Assembly (NCBI RefSeq): GCF_023913515.1
Contig: NZ_CP099391.1
Span: forward strand, 310,001 to 374,000
From: Natronococcus sp. CG52
GTDB lineage: Archaea; Halobacteriota; Halobacteria; Halobacteriales; Natrialbaceae
Direction of reading: 5' to 3'
DNA length: 64,000 bases
Part shown: positions 25,538 to 36,472 of the stretch, one piece after another
Position numbering within the stretch: the first letter of the stretch is position 1
Layout of the letters: each line of letters starts with the position of its first letter
Translations under genes and position numbers: made by a program
Notes under the pieces: model-generated
Databases searched by the model: none
Told to the model about the DNA's origin: nothing
The model's input: only the letters and a program-made list of their open reading frames with translations

Positions 25538-25980
25538 ACTTTACCTATCAGTAGCCACCAGTGCCACTCTATTTGTTATCAATCACGTATTACGTCTGTT
25601 GCAGCGGTTGTGAACGAGCTAGGCTGCTTGCAGTCGACGTGATCGTTCCTATACGTTCCGTAACTGACTGGTACGATGAGTCTCGTCGAATCGAACGTAT
25701 ACATCTCCCTGCACCGGTCTCAGCCCCCGAAACGGGCGAACACGGCTATCTGATCGTCGAAACAATCGTTTAGCGGCTTTCTATCGCAGTTTCAGACGGT
25801 TCGTTATTTGAGACTGTTCACAGTTGGTGAACGCTACCGCACATATTCGGTCCCGGCGTCGATGCCGACCGGAGGACGGGCGCCGACCCGCGATCGTGAT
25901 CCACGCTCGCCTGCCGCGCGGACACGCGAACGCGGTTCGGATAGTATCGTTTAGGTATCCGCGCTCGAGACGCGGCCTGC
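25538..25980. other. 443-bp intergenic region, nothing recognised
   Basis: Short frames occur on both strands without starts, codon bias or similarity that would support a gene. It should contain the promoters of the PadR gene (minus) and the transporter (plus). Confidence 0.4.
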
Positions 25981-26700
25981 ATGGACCAGCATCGCGCCGC
26001 GCCGTCGATCGCGCAGGTTTCACTGATCGGCCTGTTCGTGGCAGCGCTCGTTACCGCACAGTTGACCGCCTCGAAGGTTCTCGCGTTCGATCTCCCCGCC
26101 TCGCTCCCGATCACGGGCGCGGAACTCGTCCTCCCCGGGGCGGCGCTGGCATACGCGTTGACCTTCCTCGCGAGCGACTGCTACACCGAACTGTACGGCC
26201 GGCGGGCGGCCCAGATCGTCGTCAACGTTACGTTCGCGCTGAACTTCGTCGTCCTCGCGCTCGTCTGGTCGACGATCGCCGCTCCCGCGGCGGAGGCGAG
26301 CGTCGATCCCGACGCGTTCTCGACGGCGCTCGGCGCCTCGACCAACGTCGTCCTCGGCAGCCTCCTCGCGTACCTCGTGAGCCAGAACTGGGACGTCTGG
26401 ATCTTCCACCGGATTCGCGACTGGACCGGTCGCGAGAAGCTCTGGCTGCGCAACATCGTCTCGACCGGCACCAGCCAGGTGATCGACACCGTCATCTTCG
26501 TCTCGGTCGCGTTCGCCATCGCGCCCACCGTCCTCGGCGTCGGCGTGGCCCTCCCGCTCGAGGCGCTCCTCGCCCTGATCGTCGGTCAGTACCTGCTCAA
26601 ACTCGTGATCGCCGTCCTCGACACGCCGATCGTCTACGCTATCGTCGCGCTCGTCCGGTCCCGGGAGTCGTCCGACTCGGAAGACGCATACACCGCCTGA
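25981..26700 (+). CDS. VUT/YhhQ-family transporter (queuosine-precursor type)
   Basis: 239 residues with 6 hydrophobic segments: GLFVAALVTAQLTASKVLAF, FLASDCYTELYGRRAAQIVV (the Vut_1 family signature region), then a long repeat of Ala/Val-rich helices. YhhQ proteins take up queuine or preQ0. In archaea preQ0 feeds archaeosine in tRNA, which fits but is inference. Confidence 0.85.
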   Translation: MDQHRAAPSIAQVSLIGLFVAALVTAQLTASKVLAFDLPASLPITGAELVLPGAALAYALTFLASDCYTELYGRRAAQIVVNVTFALNFVVLALVWSTIAAPAAEASVDPDAFSTALGASTNVVLGSLLAYLVSQNWDVWIFHRIRDWTGREKLWLRNIVSTGTSQVIDTVIFVSVAFAIAPTVLGVGVALPLEALLALIVGQYLLKLVIAVLDTPIVYAIVALVRSRESSDSEDAYTA

Positions 26701-26728
26701 TTCGGTACCGCTCTGAACGGCGAGGATT

Positions 26729-26811
26729 CAGTAGCCGCTGGAAGTCGCTGCACACCCGATCACACAGCCGTCGTGCGATCGGTGCGGAGATCGTTTCAGT
26801 TGGTACTATAG
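26729..26811. repeat. Dispersed MITE-like repeat, copy B
   Basis: CAGTAGCCGCTGGAAGTCGC, CACACCCGAT, CGTGCGATCGGTGCG, GATCGTTTCAGTTGGTACTA, then TAG. It matches the plus-strand copy at 57,981, including the CGATC palindrome and TACTATAG end. It ends just before the aminopeptidase gene. Confidence 0.75.
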
Positions 26812-26834
26812 TAGCCGGCGCGCGAGCCACGGGT

Positions 26835-27932
26835 ATGGACGAACGCATCCGCGAACACGCCGAGGTACTGGTCGACTGGAGCGCTCGAGTCGAGGCCGGT
26901 GACGACGTCGTCCTCTCGGTCGGCCTCGACGCCCACGAACTGGCCGTCGCCGTCGCCGAGAAACTGGGCGAACGCGGCGCGAACCTTCTCGCGACGTACA
27001 GTTCCGGCGAGGTGAGCCGGGCGTACCTCCGGGCTCACGACGGCGACTTCGACGAGAGTCCGGATCACGAACGCGCGCTGCTCGAGGCGACCGACGTCTA
27101 CCTCTCGATCGGCGGCGGGCGGAACACGAGCGCGACCGCGGACGTGCCGGGTGAGACGCGACAGGCACACCGCAGCGCCCGGACCGAGATCCGCGAGGCG
27201 CGCTACGAGACGCGCTGGGTGTCGACGGTCCACCCGACCAGATCGCTCGCCCAGCAGGCGAACATGGCCTACGAGGAGTACCAGGAGTTCGCGTACGACG
27301 CTATTCTCCGGGACTGGGACGCTCTCGCCGACGAGATGGCGAAACTCAAGGCGCTGCTCGACGAGGGCGCCGAGGTCCGACTGGTTTCACAGGGAACCGA
27401 TCTCACGATGCGAATCGACGATCGCACCGCCGTCAACAGCGCGGCGTCGGTCGCTTACGACTCCCATAACCTCCCCAGCGGCGAGGTCTTTACCGCGCCC
27501 TACGGAACTGACGGCGAGGTCGTTTTCGACGTTCCGATGACGCTTCGCGGCGAACCGGTCCGGAACGTCCGCCTCGAGTTCGACGACGGCGAGGTCGTCG
27601 ACTACGACGCGGAGCAGGGCGGGACGGTGATCGGCGAGATCCTCGACACCGACGAGGGCGCCCGTCGACTCGGCGAACTCGGGATCGGGATGAACCGCGG
27701 TATCGACCGCTACACGGACAGTATCCTCTTCGACGAGAAGATGGGCGAGACGGTCCATCTCGCGGTCGGTCGAGCCTACGACGCCTGTCTCCCGGAGGGG
27801 GAATCGGGCAACGAGTCGGCCGTCCACGTCGACATGATCACCGACGTCAGCGAGGAGTCCCGACTCGAGATCGACGGCGAGGTGATTCAGCGCAACGGGC
27901 AGTTCCGCTGGGAAGACGAATTCGGGAATTAG
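26835..27932 (+). CDS. M29-family (thermophilic-type) aminopeptidase
   Basis: 365 residues from ATG 26835, although the frame continues far upstream. Family segments are VVLSVGLDAHELAVAVAEKL at the start, ARYETRWVSTVHPTRSLAQQ in the middle, and the C-terminal metal region with GEVFTAPYGTD and VHLAVGRAYD. M29 enzymes are dimeric, Co/Zn-dependent aminopeptidases. Starts 23 bp after the MITE-like repeat, so its promoter region overlaps that repeat. Confidence 0.88.
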   Translation: MDERIREHAEVLVDWSARVEAGDDVVLSVGLDAHELAVAVAEKLGERGANLLATYSSGEVSRAYLRAHDGDFDESPDHERALLEATDVYLSIGGGRNTSATADVPGETRQAHRSARTEIREARYETRWVSTVHPTRSLAQQANMAYEEYQEFAYDAILRDWDALADEMAKLKALLDEGAEVRLVSQGTDLTMRIDDRTAVNSAASVAYDSHNLPSGEVFTAPYGTDGEVVFDVPMTLRGEPVRNVRLEFDDGEVVDYDAEQGGTVIGEILDTDEGARRLGELGIGMNRGIDRYTDSILFDEKMGETVHLAVGRAYDACLPEGESGNESAVHVDMITDVSEESRLEIDGEVIQRNGQFRWEDEFGN

Positions 27933-28437
27933 CTGTTTTTCGTCGACGTTTTGCGCGAACGATTTCCGGAGGCGACGTGAGCGGAAACAGTTGGTGTAGG
28001 TCGTGCAGCGAAACGGACGGATCCGCCGAGAGGACGAGTTCGAGGAGTAGTGCGGTTCGGAACGAACGAAGTGAGTGAGAATCGCGGATCGGAACGGCGG
28101 GAAGCACGAGCCGCGAGGAGTCGGTCCGCGAACGAAGGCGCTCGAGCCGGTCGAGATCCGTCTTCTCACCGGTACCAGGCCCCTCTTTCCCGTCGTTAGG
28201 GTCCTATTAGTACTGTTAACGGTCTCCAGACAGCCGGAGAAGCAACTGCATAATAATGGTACTGACCGGTATTTGTACCGAGTACCGCCATGACCGGTGG
28301 CGGAAGTAACCGGTCGGGGCGATCGCTGCACGTCCCCGATTTCCGCTTGTCGGCAGTTGTCTGCCCGCCCCGTCGGAGGCGGAACATATCCGGCGCTCAC
28401 CGCTTTCCGTGACGTTCACACCCCTGGAGTGCCAACG
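27933..28437. other. 505-bp intergenic region with one hairpin repeat
   Basis: The only structured element is the hairpin repeat at 28,052-28,085. The remainder has no gene signature, although a frame upstream of 28,438 is open. Confidence 0.4.
28052..28085. repeat. Short hairpin repeat, copy 2
   Basis: GCGGTTCGGAACGAACGAAG then TGAGTGAGAATCGC: ends pair as a stem with one mismatch. It is the same unit as at 24,042 and (reverse complement) 49,163. Confidence 0.65.
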
Positions 28438-29058
28438 ATGGATATGTACAACCGGCTCCTGGCCGGCGTCGCGATCTACAACGATGGCCACTACCACGCC
28501 GCCCACGACGCCTGGGAGGACCACTGGCTCGAACTCGAGTCCGGCACCGACGACGAGCGGCTGCTTCACGGACTCATCCAGTTCACCGCCGCCGTCTACC
28601 ACGCCCGCGAGCGGAACTGGGTGGGTGCGATCGGGCTGGCCGAGAGTGCCCAAGAGTATCTCGCCGGGCTTCCGACCGACTACCGGGGTCTTCGGCTCGA
28701 GCCGGTGAGGGCAGTGCTCGAGGAACTCGCGACCGATCCCGAAGTCGTCGAGCGCCGTTCCCCACCCCGGATCGAACACGGGGGAACCGCGCCGACGCTC
28801 GCGGATCTCGATGTCGAAACGACGGCGATCGCGGCGGCCGTTCTCGCGCCGGAGTTCGGATTCGACGCGGAACCGGTCGAGCGCGCGTGGACGTACGCGA
28901 GGCGGGATCTCGAGGCCGGCGAGGACGACAGTCGGTTCATCGCGCTGCTGTTCGACTTCGTTCGCGAGGAGCAACACCGAGGAATCATCTACCGCCGGCT
29001 GACCGGTCACGTCGACAGGCGACGGGCTCGAGAGGAGGACGTCGAGGGGCTGTTCTGA
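28438..29058 (+). CDS. DUF309-family protein
   Basis: 206 residues starting MDMYNRLLAGVAIYNDGHYH. The DUF309 core AAHDAWEDHWLELESGTDDE and the LIQFTAAVYHARERNWVGA repeat are present, giving a helical bundle with conserved His/Glu/Trp. An extra C-terminal domain of about 80 residues is not assigned. Function unknown; DUF309 members are often stand-alone in haloarchaea. Confidence 0.85.
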   Translation: MDMYNRLLAGVAIYNDGHYHAAHDAWEDHWLELESGTDDERLLHGLIQFTAAVYHARERNWVGAIGLAESAQEYLAGLPTDYRGLRLEPVRAVLEELATDPEVVERRSPPRIEHGGTAPTLADLDVETTAIAAAVLAPEFGFDAEPVERAWTYARRDLEAGEDDSRFIALLFDFVREEQHRGIIYRRLTGHVDRRRAREEDVEGLF

Positions 29059-29070
29059 CCGAGTCGGGAG

Positions 29071-29832
29071 CTACTCCTGCTCCGATTCGTCGGCGTGGTC
29101 CGCGGAGTTGTCCCGGGGTTCGTAGCCCAGGACCTCGCGAGCGCGATCGATCGAGTAGTACTTGCGGTCGTTGTCGGAGATGCCGTAAACGATCTCGTAA
29201 CCGTAGTCGGCGCGGATACAGCGGTCGAACAGGTGCGCACAGTCCCGGTAGGAGAGCCACATCGCCTGGCCGCGCTCGTAGTCGATCGGCGGGTGGCCCT
29301 CGGTGAGGTTACCGATGCGAACGCAGACGACCGAGAGGCCGTACTCGTCGTGGTAGTACCGGCCGAGAGACTCGCCGGCGGCCTTCGAGACGCCGTAGAG
29401 GTTGCTCGGGCGGGGAAGTTCGGTCCCGTCGAGGAGATAGTCGTCGTGGCTCCGGTACATGTCCGGCGTCCGATCGTCGGTCTCGTAGGCGCCGACGGCG
29501 TGGTTCGAGGACGCGAAGACGACCTTCTCGACGTCCGCGGCGGCGGCAGCCTCGAAGACGGTCTGGGCGCCGTCGATGTTGTTCGTCAGGACGCTGTCCC
29601 ACGGCGCTTCCGGACGCGGATCGCCCGCGAGGTGGATCACGACCTCGATCCCCTCCATCGCCTCGCGGACGGTCTCGTCGTTAATGATGTCGCCGACGAC
29701 GAACTCGCCCGGCTGGTCGTCCGTCGGCGGATCGCGATCCATCAGACGCCACTCGTGCTCGTCGGCGAGGTCGCCGAGGATGGCCTGTCCGACTCGCCCC
29801 GCAGCCCCCGTCAGCAGGACTGACTGTGCCAT
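29071..29832 (-). CDS. azf: NAD-dependent epimerase/dehydratase-family dehydrogenase, Azf-like glucose-6-phosphate dehydrogenase
   Basis: 253 residues, extended SDR fold: nucleotide motif LLTGAAGRVGQAIL at 6-19, and a YGVSK catalytic Tyr/Lys in LYGVSKAAGESLGRYYHDEY. The length and the DNDRKYYSIDRAREVLGYEP end resemble the haloarchaeal zwischenferment (Azf, NAD-dependent glucose-6-phosphate dehydrogenase), which feeds the oxidative pentose phosphate pathway. Uronate dehydrogenases are close relatives, so the exact substrate is a probability statement. Confidence 0.78.
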   Translation of the reverse strand: MAQSVLLTGAAGRVGQAILGDLADEHEWRLMDRDPPTDDQPGEFVVGDIINDETVREAMEGIEVVIHLAGDPRPEAPWDSVLTNNIDGAQTVFEAAAAADVEKVVFASSNHAVGAYETDDRTPDMYRSHDDYLLDGTELPRPSNLYGVSKAAGESLGRYYHDEYGLSVVCVRIGNLTEGHPPIDYERGQAMWLSYRDCAHLFDRCIRADYGYEIVYGISDNDRKYYSIDRAREVLGYEPRDNSADHADESEQE

Positions 29833-29974
29833 TCATTCGGTTTGTGGGAAAGCGTCGATAAGTAACGTGCGGTTCGACGCCGACCTGATCGTCAGTATCA
29901 CACTCGCACGGCGGGATTCGGCTGCGGGTAGACAGCATCGGAATTTCCTTGCCGACCGCGCTCGAGCATCACGT

Positions 29975-30337
29975 ATGTCCGATTCGACGCCGACCGACGC
30001 GGAGGCCGCCTGCTTCGAGGCCGGCATCAAGTTCGGGTCGCTGTACCACCAGTTTGCCGGCACGCCGCTCTCACCCGAGAGCGCAGCCAGCCTAGAGACG
30101 GCTATCGAAGACGCGATCGAGAACCAGCCCCACTGTGCGGAGGTAACCGTCGAGATCCGACGAGACGAGCTCGAGGCCGAACTCGCCGAGTCGACGGCCG
30201 ACTACACCGAACTGACGGGCCGCTTTCTCGAGGTCGAGATCGTCGTCGACTACGAGGGCTGTGAGGTCGTCACGCGCATGGCGATGGAGGATGGGTACCC
30301 GCTGATGCGCCTCGAGTCGGTCCGCGACGCCGCCTGA
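29975..30337 (+). CDS. mptD: Archaeal dihydroneopterin aldolase, MptD-type (DUF381)
   Basis: 120 residues from ATG 29975; the longer frame is not homologous. The core CFEAGIKFGSLYHQFAGTPL and the C-terminal GYPLMRLES match the archaeal MptD family, which cleaves 7,8-dihydroneopterin to 6-hydroxymethyldihydropterin in tetrahydromethanopterin/folate-type synthesis. In haloarchaea this serves folate-type cofactors. The match is by eye on short motifs. Confidence 0.78.
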   Translation: MSDSTPTDAEAACFEAGIKFGSLYHQFAGTPLSPESAASLETAIEDAIENQPHCAEVTVEIRRDELEAELAESTADYTELTGRFLEVEIVVDYEGCEVVTRMAMEDGYPLMRLESVRDAA

Positions 30338-30465
30338 ACGCCGCCGCTCCCACGACCTTCCTTTCGAAATCTCCCTGCCGTTTCGTCAATATCGGCCTAT
30401 CAGGGGCCGTTTTCACTTTCACTTTCGGGCTATCTTTTAAACGAGGTGGCCGTGAAGGAGATGAC

Positions 30466-30975
30466 ATGAGTCAAGCGACGCTCGGCGACGACGAGGAACT
30501 GTTCGGCGAAGCGGCCAACGAGATGCGCGAGGACGTCGAATCCTCGCTCGAGAACGCCTGGGAGGCACTTCCGGAAGCCGGCGACGTCTGGGAAACCGAC
30601 GCTGACAACGTGCTCGGCGTGCTCAACGCCCTCAAGTCCGCTCTGGATGCCGGCGACGCCGAGGAACACCTCCGCGACGCCAAGAAGTGGTACACGATGG
30701 GCCAGCGCGCGGACGCCTTCGAGGACGCCGACGACCTCGAGGCGGAGATCGAATCCCTCGAGGGGGCCATCAACGACATCTCCGAAGCGGGCGAGCAGGT
30801 CGGCGACCTCACCGCGACGATTCCGTCGCTTCGCGGGACGCTCGAGGACGCGGGTCCCGCAGCCGACGAGGACGAGAACGAAGACGCGGACGCTGCGGCA
30901 GACGAGGCCGACGAAGACGCCGAGACCGACGAGGCGGAGTCGGACGACGAGGAAGCGGCCGAAGCCGAGGAGTGA
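30466..30975 (+). CDS. DUF5790-like acidic haloarchaeal protein
   Basis: 169 residues. A helical domain (LFGEAANEMREDVESSLENA, WYTMGQRADAFEDADDLEAE) and an extremely acidic, low-complexity Asp/Glu/Ala tail from about residue 135. A TATCTTTTAAAC box about 32 bp upstream fits a leaderless promoter. Function unknown; the tail may be a salt-adapted interaction surface. Confidence 0.75.
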   Translation: MSQATLGDDEELFGEAANEMREDVESSLENAWEALPEAGDVWETDADNVLGVLNALKSALDAGDAEEHLRDAKKWYTMGQRADAFEDADDLEAEIESLEGAINDISEAGEQVGDLTATIPSLRGTLEDAGPAADEDENEDADAAADEADEDAETDEAESDDEEAAEAEE

Positions 30976-31069
30976 GCCGCGACACGCGTTCGTTATCCGA
31001 ATCCGGCAGTAGTCACTACAGTCGAATCGAAGTGCTGCCGTCGTCGCTCCGCCGCACGTTCGTCTTCCC

Positions 31070-31807
31070 CTACCGTCGTTCGGGTCGCGAGACGTCCCGT
31101 TCGGCGACGGCCTCGAGGAGCCGACCCAGCGCGCCCGCCGCTAGCTCGAGTAACTCTTCTCCCCGCCGTTCGTCGCCGTCGGTCGGATCGCCGACGACCC
31201 CGTTGTCGGTGAACTCCGCCGAATCGTACGCCAGGTTCGCGTAGCTCACCCACTCGCCCCAGCCGTCCGCGGCGCCCTCTCTGGCGTCCTCGAGTCGGTC
31301 CTCGCGAACGAGGTCGGGAGCGACGTGTCGAACCAGCGCCGTCTCGAGGGGACCGCCGTGGCCCATATCGCTCGAGTGGTCGCCCACGGCCTGGAACCAG
31401 GTGAACGGGACGGCGTAGACCTCGCCGCTTCGCGTCAGCCGACCGCCGGCTTCCCGCAGCGCGTCGACGTTGCCGCCGTGACCGTTGACGAGCACCACGC
31501 GGTCGAAGCCGTGGTGGGCGAGACTCTCGACCGATTCCCGGACGTAGCTGCGGAACGTGTCCTCCGAGACCCACATCGTCCCCGGAAATTGTCGGTGCTC
31601 CTCGGCGATACCGACCGGAATCGCGGGCGCTCTGAGGACCTCGCGATCGAATGCCTCGAGCGCCGCGTCGGTCACCGCCTCGGCTGTCAGGACGTCCGTG
31701 CCGAGCGGAGCGTGGGGGCCGTGCTGTTCGGTGCTACCGACGGGGACGACCGCGAGGTCCGTCTCGAGGTCCCGTACCTCCGTCCACGTCGCCTCCGAGA
31801 GATTCAT
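31070..31807 (-). CDS. Creatininase-family hydrolase (candidate ArfB)
   Basis: 245 residues from ATG 31807. Metal-binding motifs are PVGSTEQHGPHAPLGTD, EEHRQFPGTM, and VNGHGGN, with a late Glu in GGPLETALV. In archaea a creatininase homologue, ArfB, deformylates an intermediate of riboflavin/F420 synthesis, so this is an option, but several paralogues exist in haloarchaea and sequence alone does not choose. Confidence 0.8.
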   Translation of the reverse strand: MNLSEATWTEVRDLETDLAVVPVGSTEQHGPHAPLGTDVLTAEAVTDAALEAFDREVLRAPAIPVGIAEEHRQFPGTMWVSEDTFRSYVRESVESLAHHGFDRVVLVNGHGGNVDALREAGGRLTRSGEVYAVPFTWFQAVGDHSSDMGHGGPLETALVRHVAPDLVREDRLEDAREGAADGWGEWVSYANLAYDSAEFTDNGVVGDPTDGDERRGEELLELAAGALGRLLEAVAERDVSRPERR

Positions 31808-31961
31808 GAGGGAGTGAACCGACCCCGCGAGCATGAAACTCCCGGTGCGCCGCTCCGGTCAGCGATCGTCGGAACGCTGGCCCTGCGTACGTTTACCCGC
31901 CTCTCACGCCGTGGCGTACGCAGGGTTAACTTGTTTGCAGCCCGTAGCACACTATTCGACT

Positions 31962-32305
31962 ATGAGCGATGATAACCGCGAACTCGGCGTCGAACTCGGC
32001 AACCTCGAGGAGGACCTCGAGAGCCTCGAGTATCCGGTCAGTCAGGACGAACTCCTCGAAGAACACGGCGACGAAGAGATCGGAATGGGCGGCGAGGAGT
32101 CGGCGACGCTCGAAGAACTCCTCGAACCGCTCAACGAGGACGAGTACGGGTCGTACGACGAGGTCGAGCAGGCGATCATGAATATGGTCAGCGACGACGC
32201 GATCGGACGGAAGAACTACAGCGACCGGACGCCGCCCGCGACGGGCGAGGACCGTCAGGAGGAGGGCGGTCCGGATCAGGAAGGGCAGAGCGAGCAGGAG
32301 TCGTT

Positions 32306-32309
<4 letters not shown>
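31962..32309 (+). CDS. DUF5789-like small acidic protein
   Basis: 115 residues: GVELGNLEEDLESLEYPVSQ, a region (EELLEPLNEDEYGSYDEVEQ) typical of DUF5789, and a Glu/Gln-rich tail. Its last bases overlap the end of the convergent ABC transporter gene by four bases. Function unknown. Confidence 0.7.
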
Positions 32310-34225
<1,916 letters not shown>

Positions 34226-34316
34226 TGCCTTCGTCTCAGTGACCGCTGGTCATAAGAGTTCCCTACGAATCGAAACAGTCTCTACGAATCCGTGACGCGG
34301 TTTCGTCGCTGTCGCC

Positions 34317-34817
34317 TCACCCGTCGTTTTCGAGCCCGATCTCGACCTCGTCGCCGGGCTCGATGCCGGTTTCGTTCGCGTAGCCGAGGGGAACCTCGAG
34401 TACCCACTTCGCCTCTCCCCTGTACTCCTGTTCGCTGCCGTCCTCGTCGGGACCGGGTTCGGGCGCGTGGCGGATCGTCGCGATCTCGCGGTCGGCGTCG
34501 ACGAAGATGATGTCGATGCCGAAGTCCATGTCCCGCATGACGTACGTCCGCTCGTCCTCGCTGGCGTGGACGAACAGCATCCCCTCGCCCGACTCGAGCG
34601 AGTCGTGATCGCTCAATCCGGTGTACTGCTCGCCGCGAGTGTCCGCGACCTCAGCGTCGACGACGGCTTTCGGTTCGCCACCGTCGTCGAGGATTCGGAC
34701 GTCGGCTCGGTCCTCGCTCCAGGGCGCTGCCACGACGCCCAGTTGAACGAGGAACGCTCCGACGACGGCGACCGCAGCGACGACGAGGAGCCCTTTCCAG
34801 ACCCGCTCGAGGACCAT
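34317..34817 (-). CDS. DUF192-family membrane-anchored protein
   Basis: 166 residues. A single N-terminal hydrophobic helix (VWKGLLVVAAVAVVGAFLVQ) followed by an extracellular DUF192 domain with DAEVADTRGEQYTGLSDHDS and EGMLFVHASEDERTYVMRDM. Function unknown; the fold is common in haloarchaeal surface proteins. Confidence 0.82.
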   Translation of the reverse strand: MVLERVWKGLLVVAAVAVVGAFLVQLGVVAAPWSEDRADVRILDDGGEPKAVVDAEVADTRGEQYTGLSDHDSLESGEGMLFVHASEDERTYVMRDMDFGIDIIFVDADREIATIRHAPEPGPDEDGSEQEYRGEAKWVLEVPLGYANETGIEPGDEVEIGLENDG

Positions 34818-34877
34818 GCTACAGCTCCGACTCGAGAAAGTAAAGGTTATTCGGACGGGGTGATTTGTTCTCGGTAC

Positions 34878-34951
34878 GGGCTCGTGGTCTAGCTGGTTAT
34901 GACGCGGCCCTTACAAGGCCGAGGTCGGTGGTTCGAACCCGCCCGAGCCCA
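34878..34951 (+). tRNA. tRNA-Val (UAC)
   Basis: Acceptor GGGCTCG pairs with CGAGCCC, anticodon loop CTTACAA (UAC), T loop TTCGAAC, discriminator A. No intron and no encoded CCA. Followed by a hairpin and by a degenerate copy of its own 3' end at 35,034. Confidence 0.95.
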
Positions 34952-35095
34952 CTATTGCTGTCGCGAACAATTCGTGAGCGGCAGTACCGTGATGTGAGGG
35001 CGGTTCGAATCAGGGAGCAGCTTCGCTGCGACCGTGGTTCGAACCCGCTCGAGCCAACTGATGCCGTTTCGACGACTCGCGAGCAGCAGTATCGC
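34951..35095 (+). repeat. tRNA-Val 3'-end echo with hairpins
   Basis: After the tRNA come a hairpin with core TCGCGAACAATTCGTGAGCG (34,961-34,980), a half T-arm (CGGTTCGAATCAGGGAG at about 35,001), a small hairpin, and then GTGGTTCGAACCCGCTCGAG ending CCA at 35,034-35,056, a slightly altered copy of the last 24 bases of the tRNA. A second hairpin follows to 35,095. No body of a tRNA precedes this copy. Confidence 0.75.
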
Positions 35096-35207
35096 GACGA
35101 GCCCACCGCCGCGATTCGCGTTCAGATTCGTCGTACGGGCGGGATTTCTTCTCACTACGGACGATTCCAAAGCGGCGAGAATCAAGAGACGACGGTTCGT
35201 CGATCGA

Positions 35208-35630
35208 CTATCGTTCAGACACCGTCCCGAGTTGTTCGAGGAAGCCCAGCACGTGATCGACGACCCACCGCTCGGCGATCCGTCCGTCCTCGACGCGGGC
35301 GAAGATCGTTCCGACCAGTTCGATCTCGTTTCCCGTCGGTTCGACGCCCATGAACTCGCCCTGGTGGGTTGCGTGCATGGTGAACCGATTCGCGACCGTG
35401 TCACCCTCGGCGATGACGTCGTCTACCGTTCCGTGCAGGTCGGGAAACGCGGCGTGGAAGTCTCTGATTTGCTGTTTGAACTCGTCTCGGCCGTGTAACT
35501 CCGACGGTTCCCACGGAGAGTGCTGGATAAAGTCTTCGGCGAGGAGGTCGTCGATCGCGTCCACGTCTCCCTCGTTCCAAACGTCTTCCTGCATGCGGCG
35601 GGCGAGCACTTTGTTGTCTTCGATGCTCAT
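35208..35630 (-). CDS. SnoaL-like / ester-cyclase family protein
   Basis: 140 residues from ATG 35630. The cone-shaped alpha+beta fold of SnoaL/NTF2-like proteins is indicated by NEGDVDAIDDLLAEDFIQHS, the FHAAFPDLHGTVDDVIAEGD core and the closing strand GTIFARVEDGRIAERWVV. Such proteins bind or cyclise small molecules. Full length, single gene. Confidence 0.87.
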   Translation of the reverse strand: MSIEDNKVLARRMQEDVWNEGDVDAIDDLLAEDFIQHSPWEPSELHGRDEFKQQIRDFHAAFPDLHGTVDDVIAEGDTVANRFTMHATHQGEFMGVEPTGNEIELVGTIFARVEDGRIAERWVVDHVLGFLEQLGTVSER

Positions 35631-35766
35631 GAGCGTTATTCTGTGAGAGTAGTCGTAGGTCGGCCGTGGGAATAACGGTTGTCTCCGCGCACCCGTCCGG
35701 TTCGAAAATCGGGCCGTTACCGCCGTCCTCGAGGCCGCCTCGGCGCTCCGCAACCGGTTCTAACGG

Positions 35767-36039
35767 TCACTCGCCGCGGTCGTCTCGTTCCTCGTCGCGT
35801 CGATCCTTCCCCCGCTGCTCGTCTCCGAACGTGATCGTAAGTCCGGGCGGGAGCTCGACTTTCCGGAGTTCGACGCCGAAGGCGACGAGCAGCAGGACGA
35901 GAGCGCCGAAGAAGACGGCCGTCGGCTGGCCGTCCATCCAGACGACGAACGCCGCGAGGGCGACGGTCAGGATCGCGAAGAACGTGCGCTTGAACGCGGT
36001 CCAGCGGACACTCGAGGCGGGGGACGTGTTCGAATTCAT
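35767..36039 (-). CDS. Small hypothetical membrane protein
   Basis: 90 residues from ATG 36039. Two adjacent hydrophobic helices (FFAILTVALAAFVVWMDG and AVFFGALVLLLVAFGVELR) between a polar start and a highly charged tail (RGKDRRDEERDDRGE). No family recognised. Confidence 0.6.
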   Translation of the reverse strand: MNSNTSPASSVRWTAFKRTFFAILTVALAAFVVWMDGQPTAVFFGALVLLLVAFGVELRKVELPPGLTITFGDEQRGKDRRDEERDDRGE

Positions 36040-36472
36040 AGTATCATCTCGGGAGCGGGCGCTGTCGGGGCCGGTACCGTGGCTGGCTCGGAAGCCCGGT
36101 CTAGCACGTGGGCGCGATGTAGCGGCTCGGTGAACCCGTGGTGCCCGTTTGTTTCTACTCGGCAGTACTATATTACTCTCCTCACCCGCGTTCCGAAAAT
36201 TCCGATACCGGCTGTTTCCGCGTCTCGGACGGTACACGGCCGGCGATCGAACCCGCTCGCCGTTTCCGTTCCGTAGCCGATACGGGTTCGAGAACGTCTT
36301 GAGAGGACCACCTTCGATCGGCGGACTCCGAAGCGCCCGCTGTTCACAGTCGGTGGCTCGGTAGGAAGCAGTTCCGCGTGATTCAGCGACTCGACCCGAA
36401 TCGAGACGGGACGTCAGGTGCTCGCGCGTAGCGCGGCATTGCGCGGAGTAGAACGGCCATAGGAGCGGGTAG
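36040..36472. other. 433-bp region between a small membrane protein and an HTH gene
   Basis: Only short frames with no support. It lies between two minus-strand genes and holds the promoter of the small membrane protein; nothing else is seen. Confidence 0.4.

Noticed and set aside
25824-27932. A single 702-codon plus-strand frame
   Set aside because: It reads through the transporter gene in another frame. Only the last 365 codons (from 26,835) match the M29 family; the rest is high-GC shadow.
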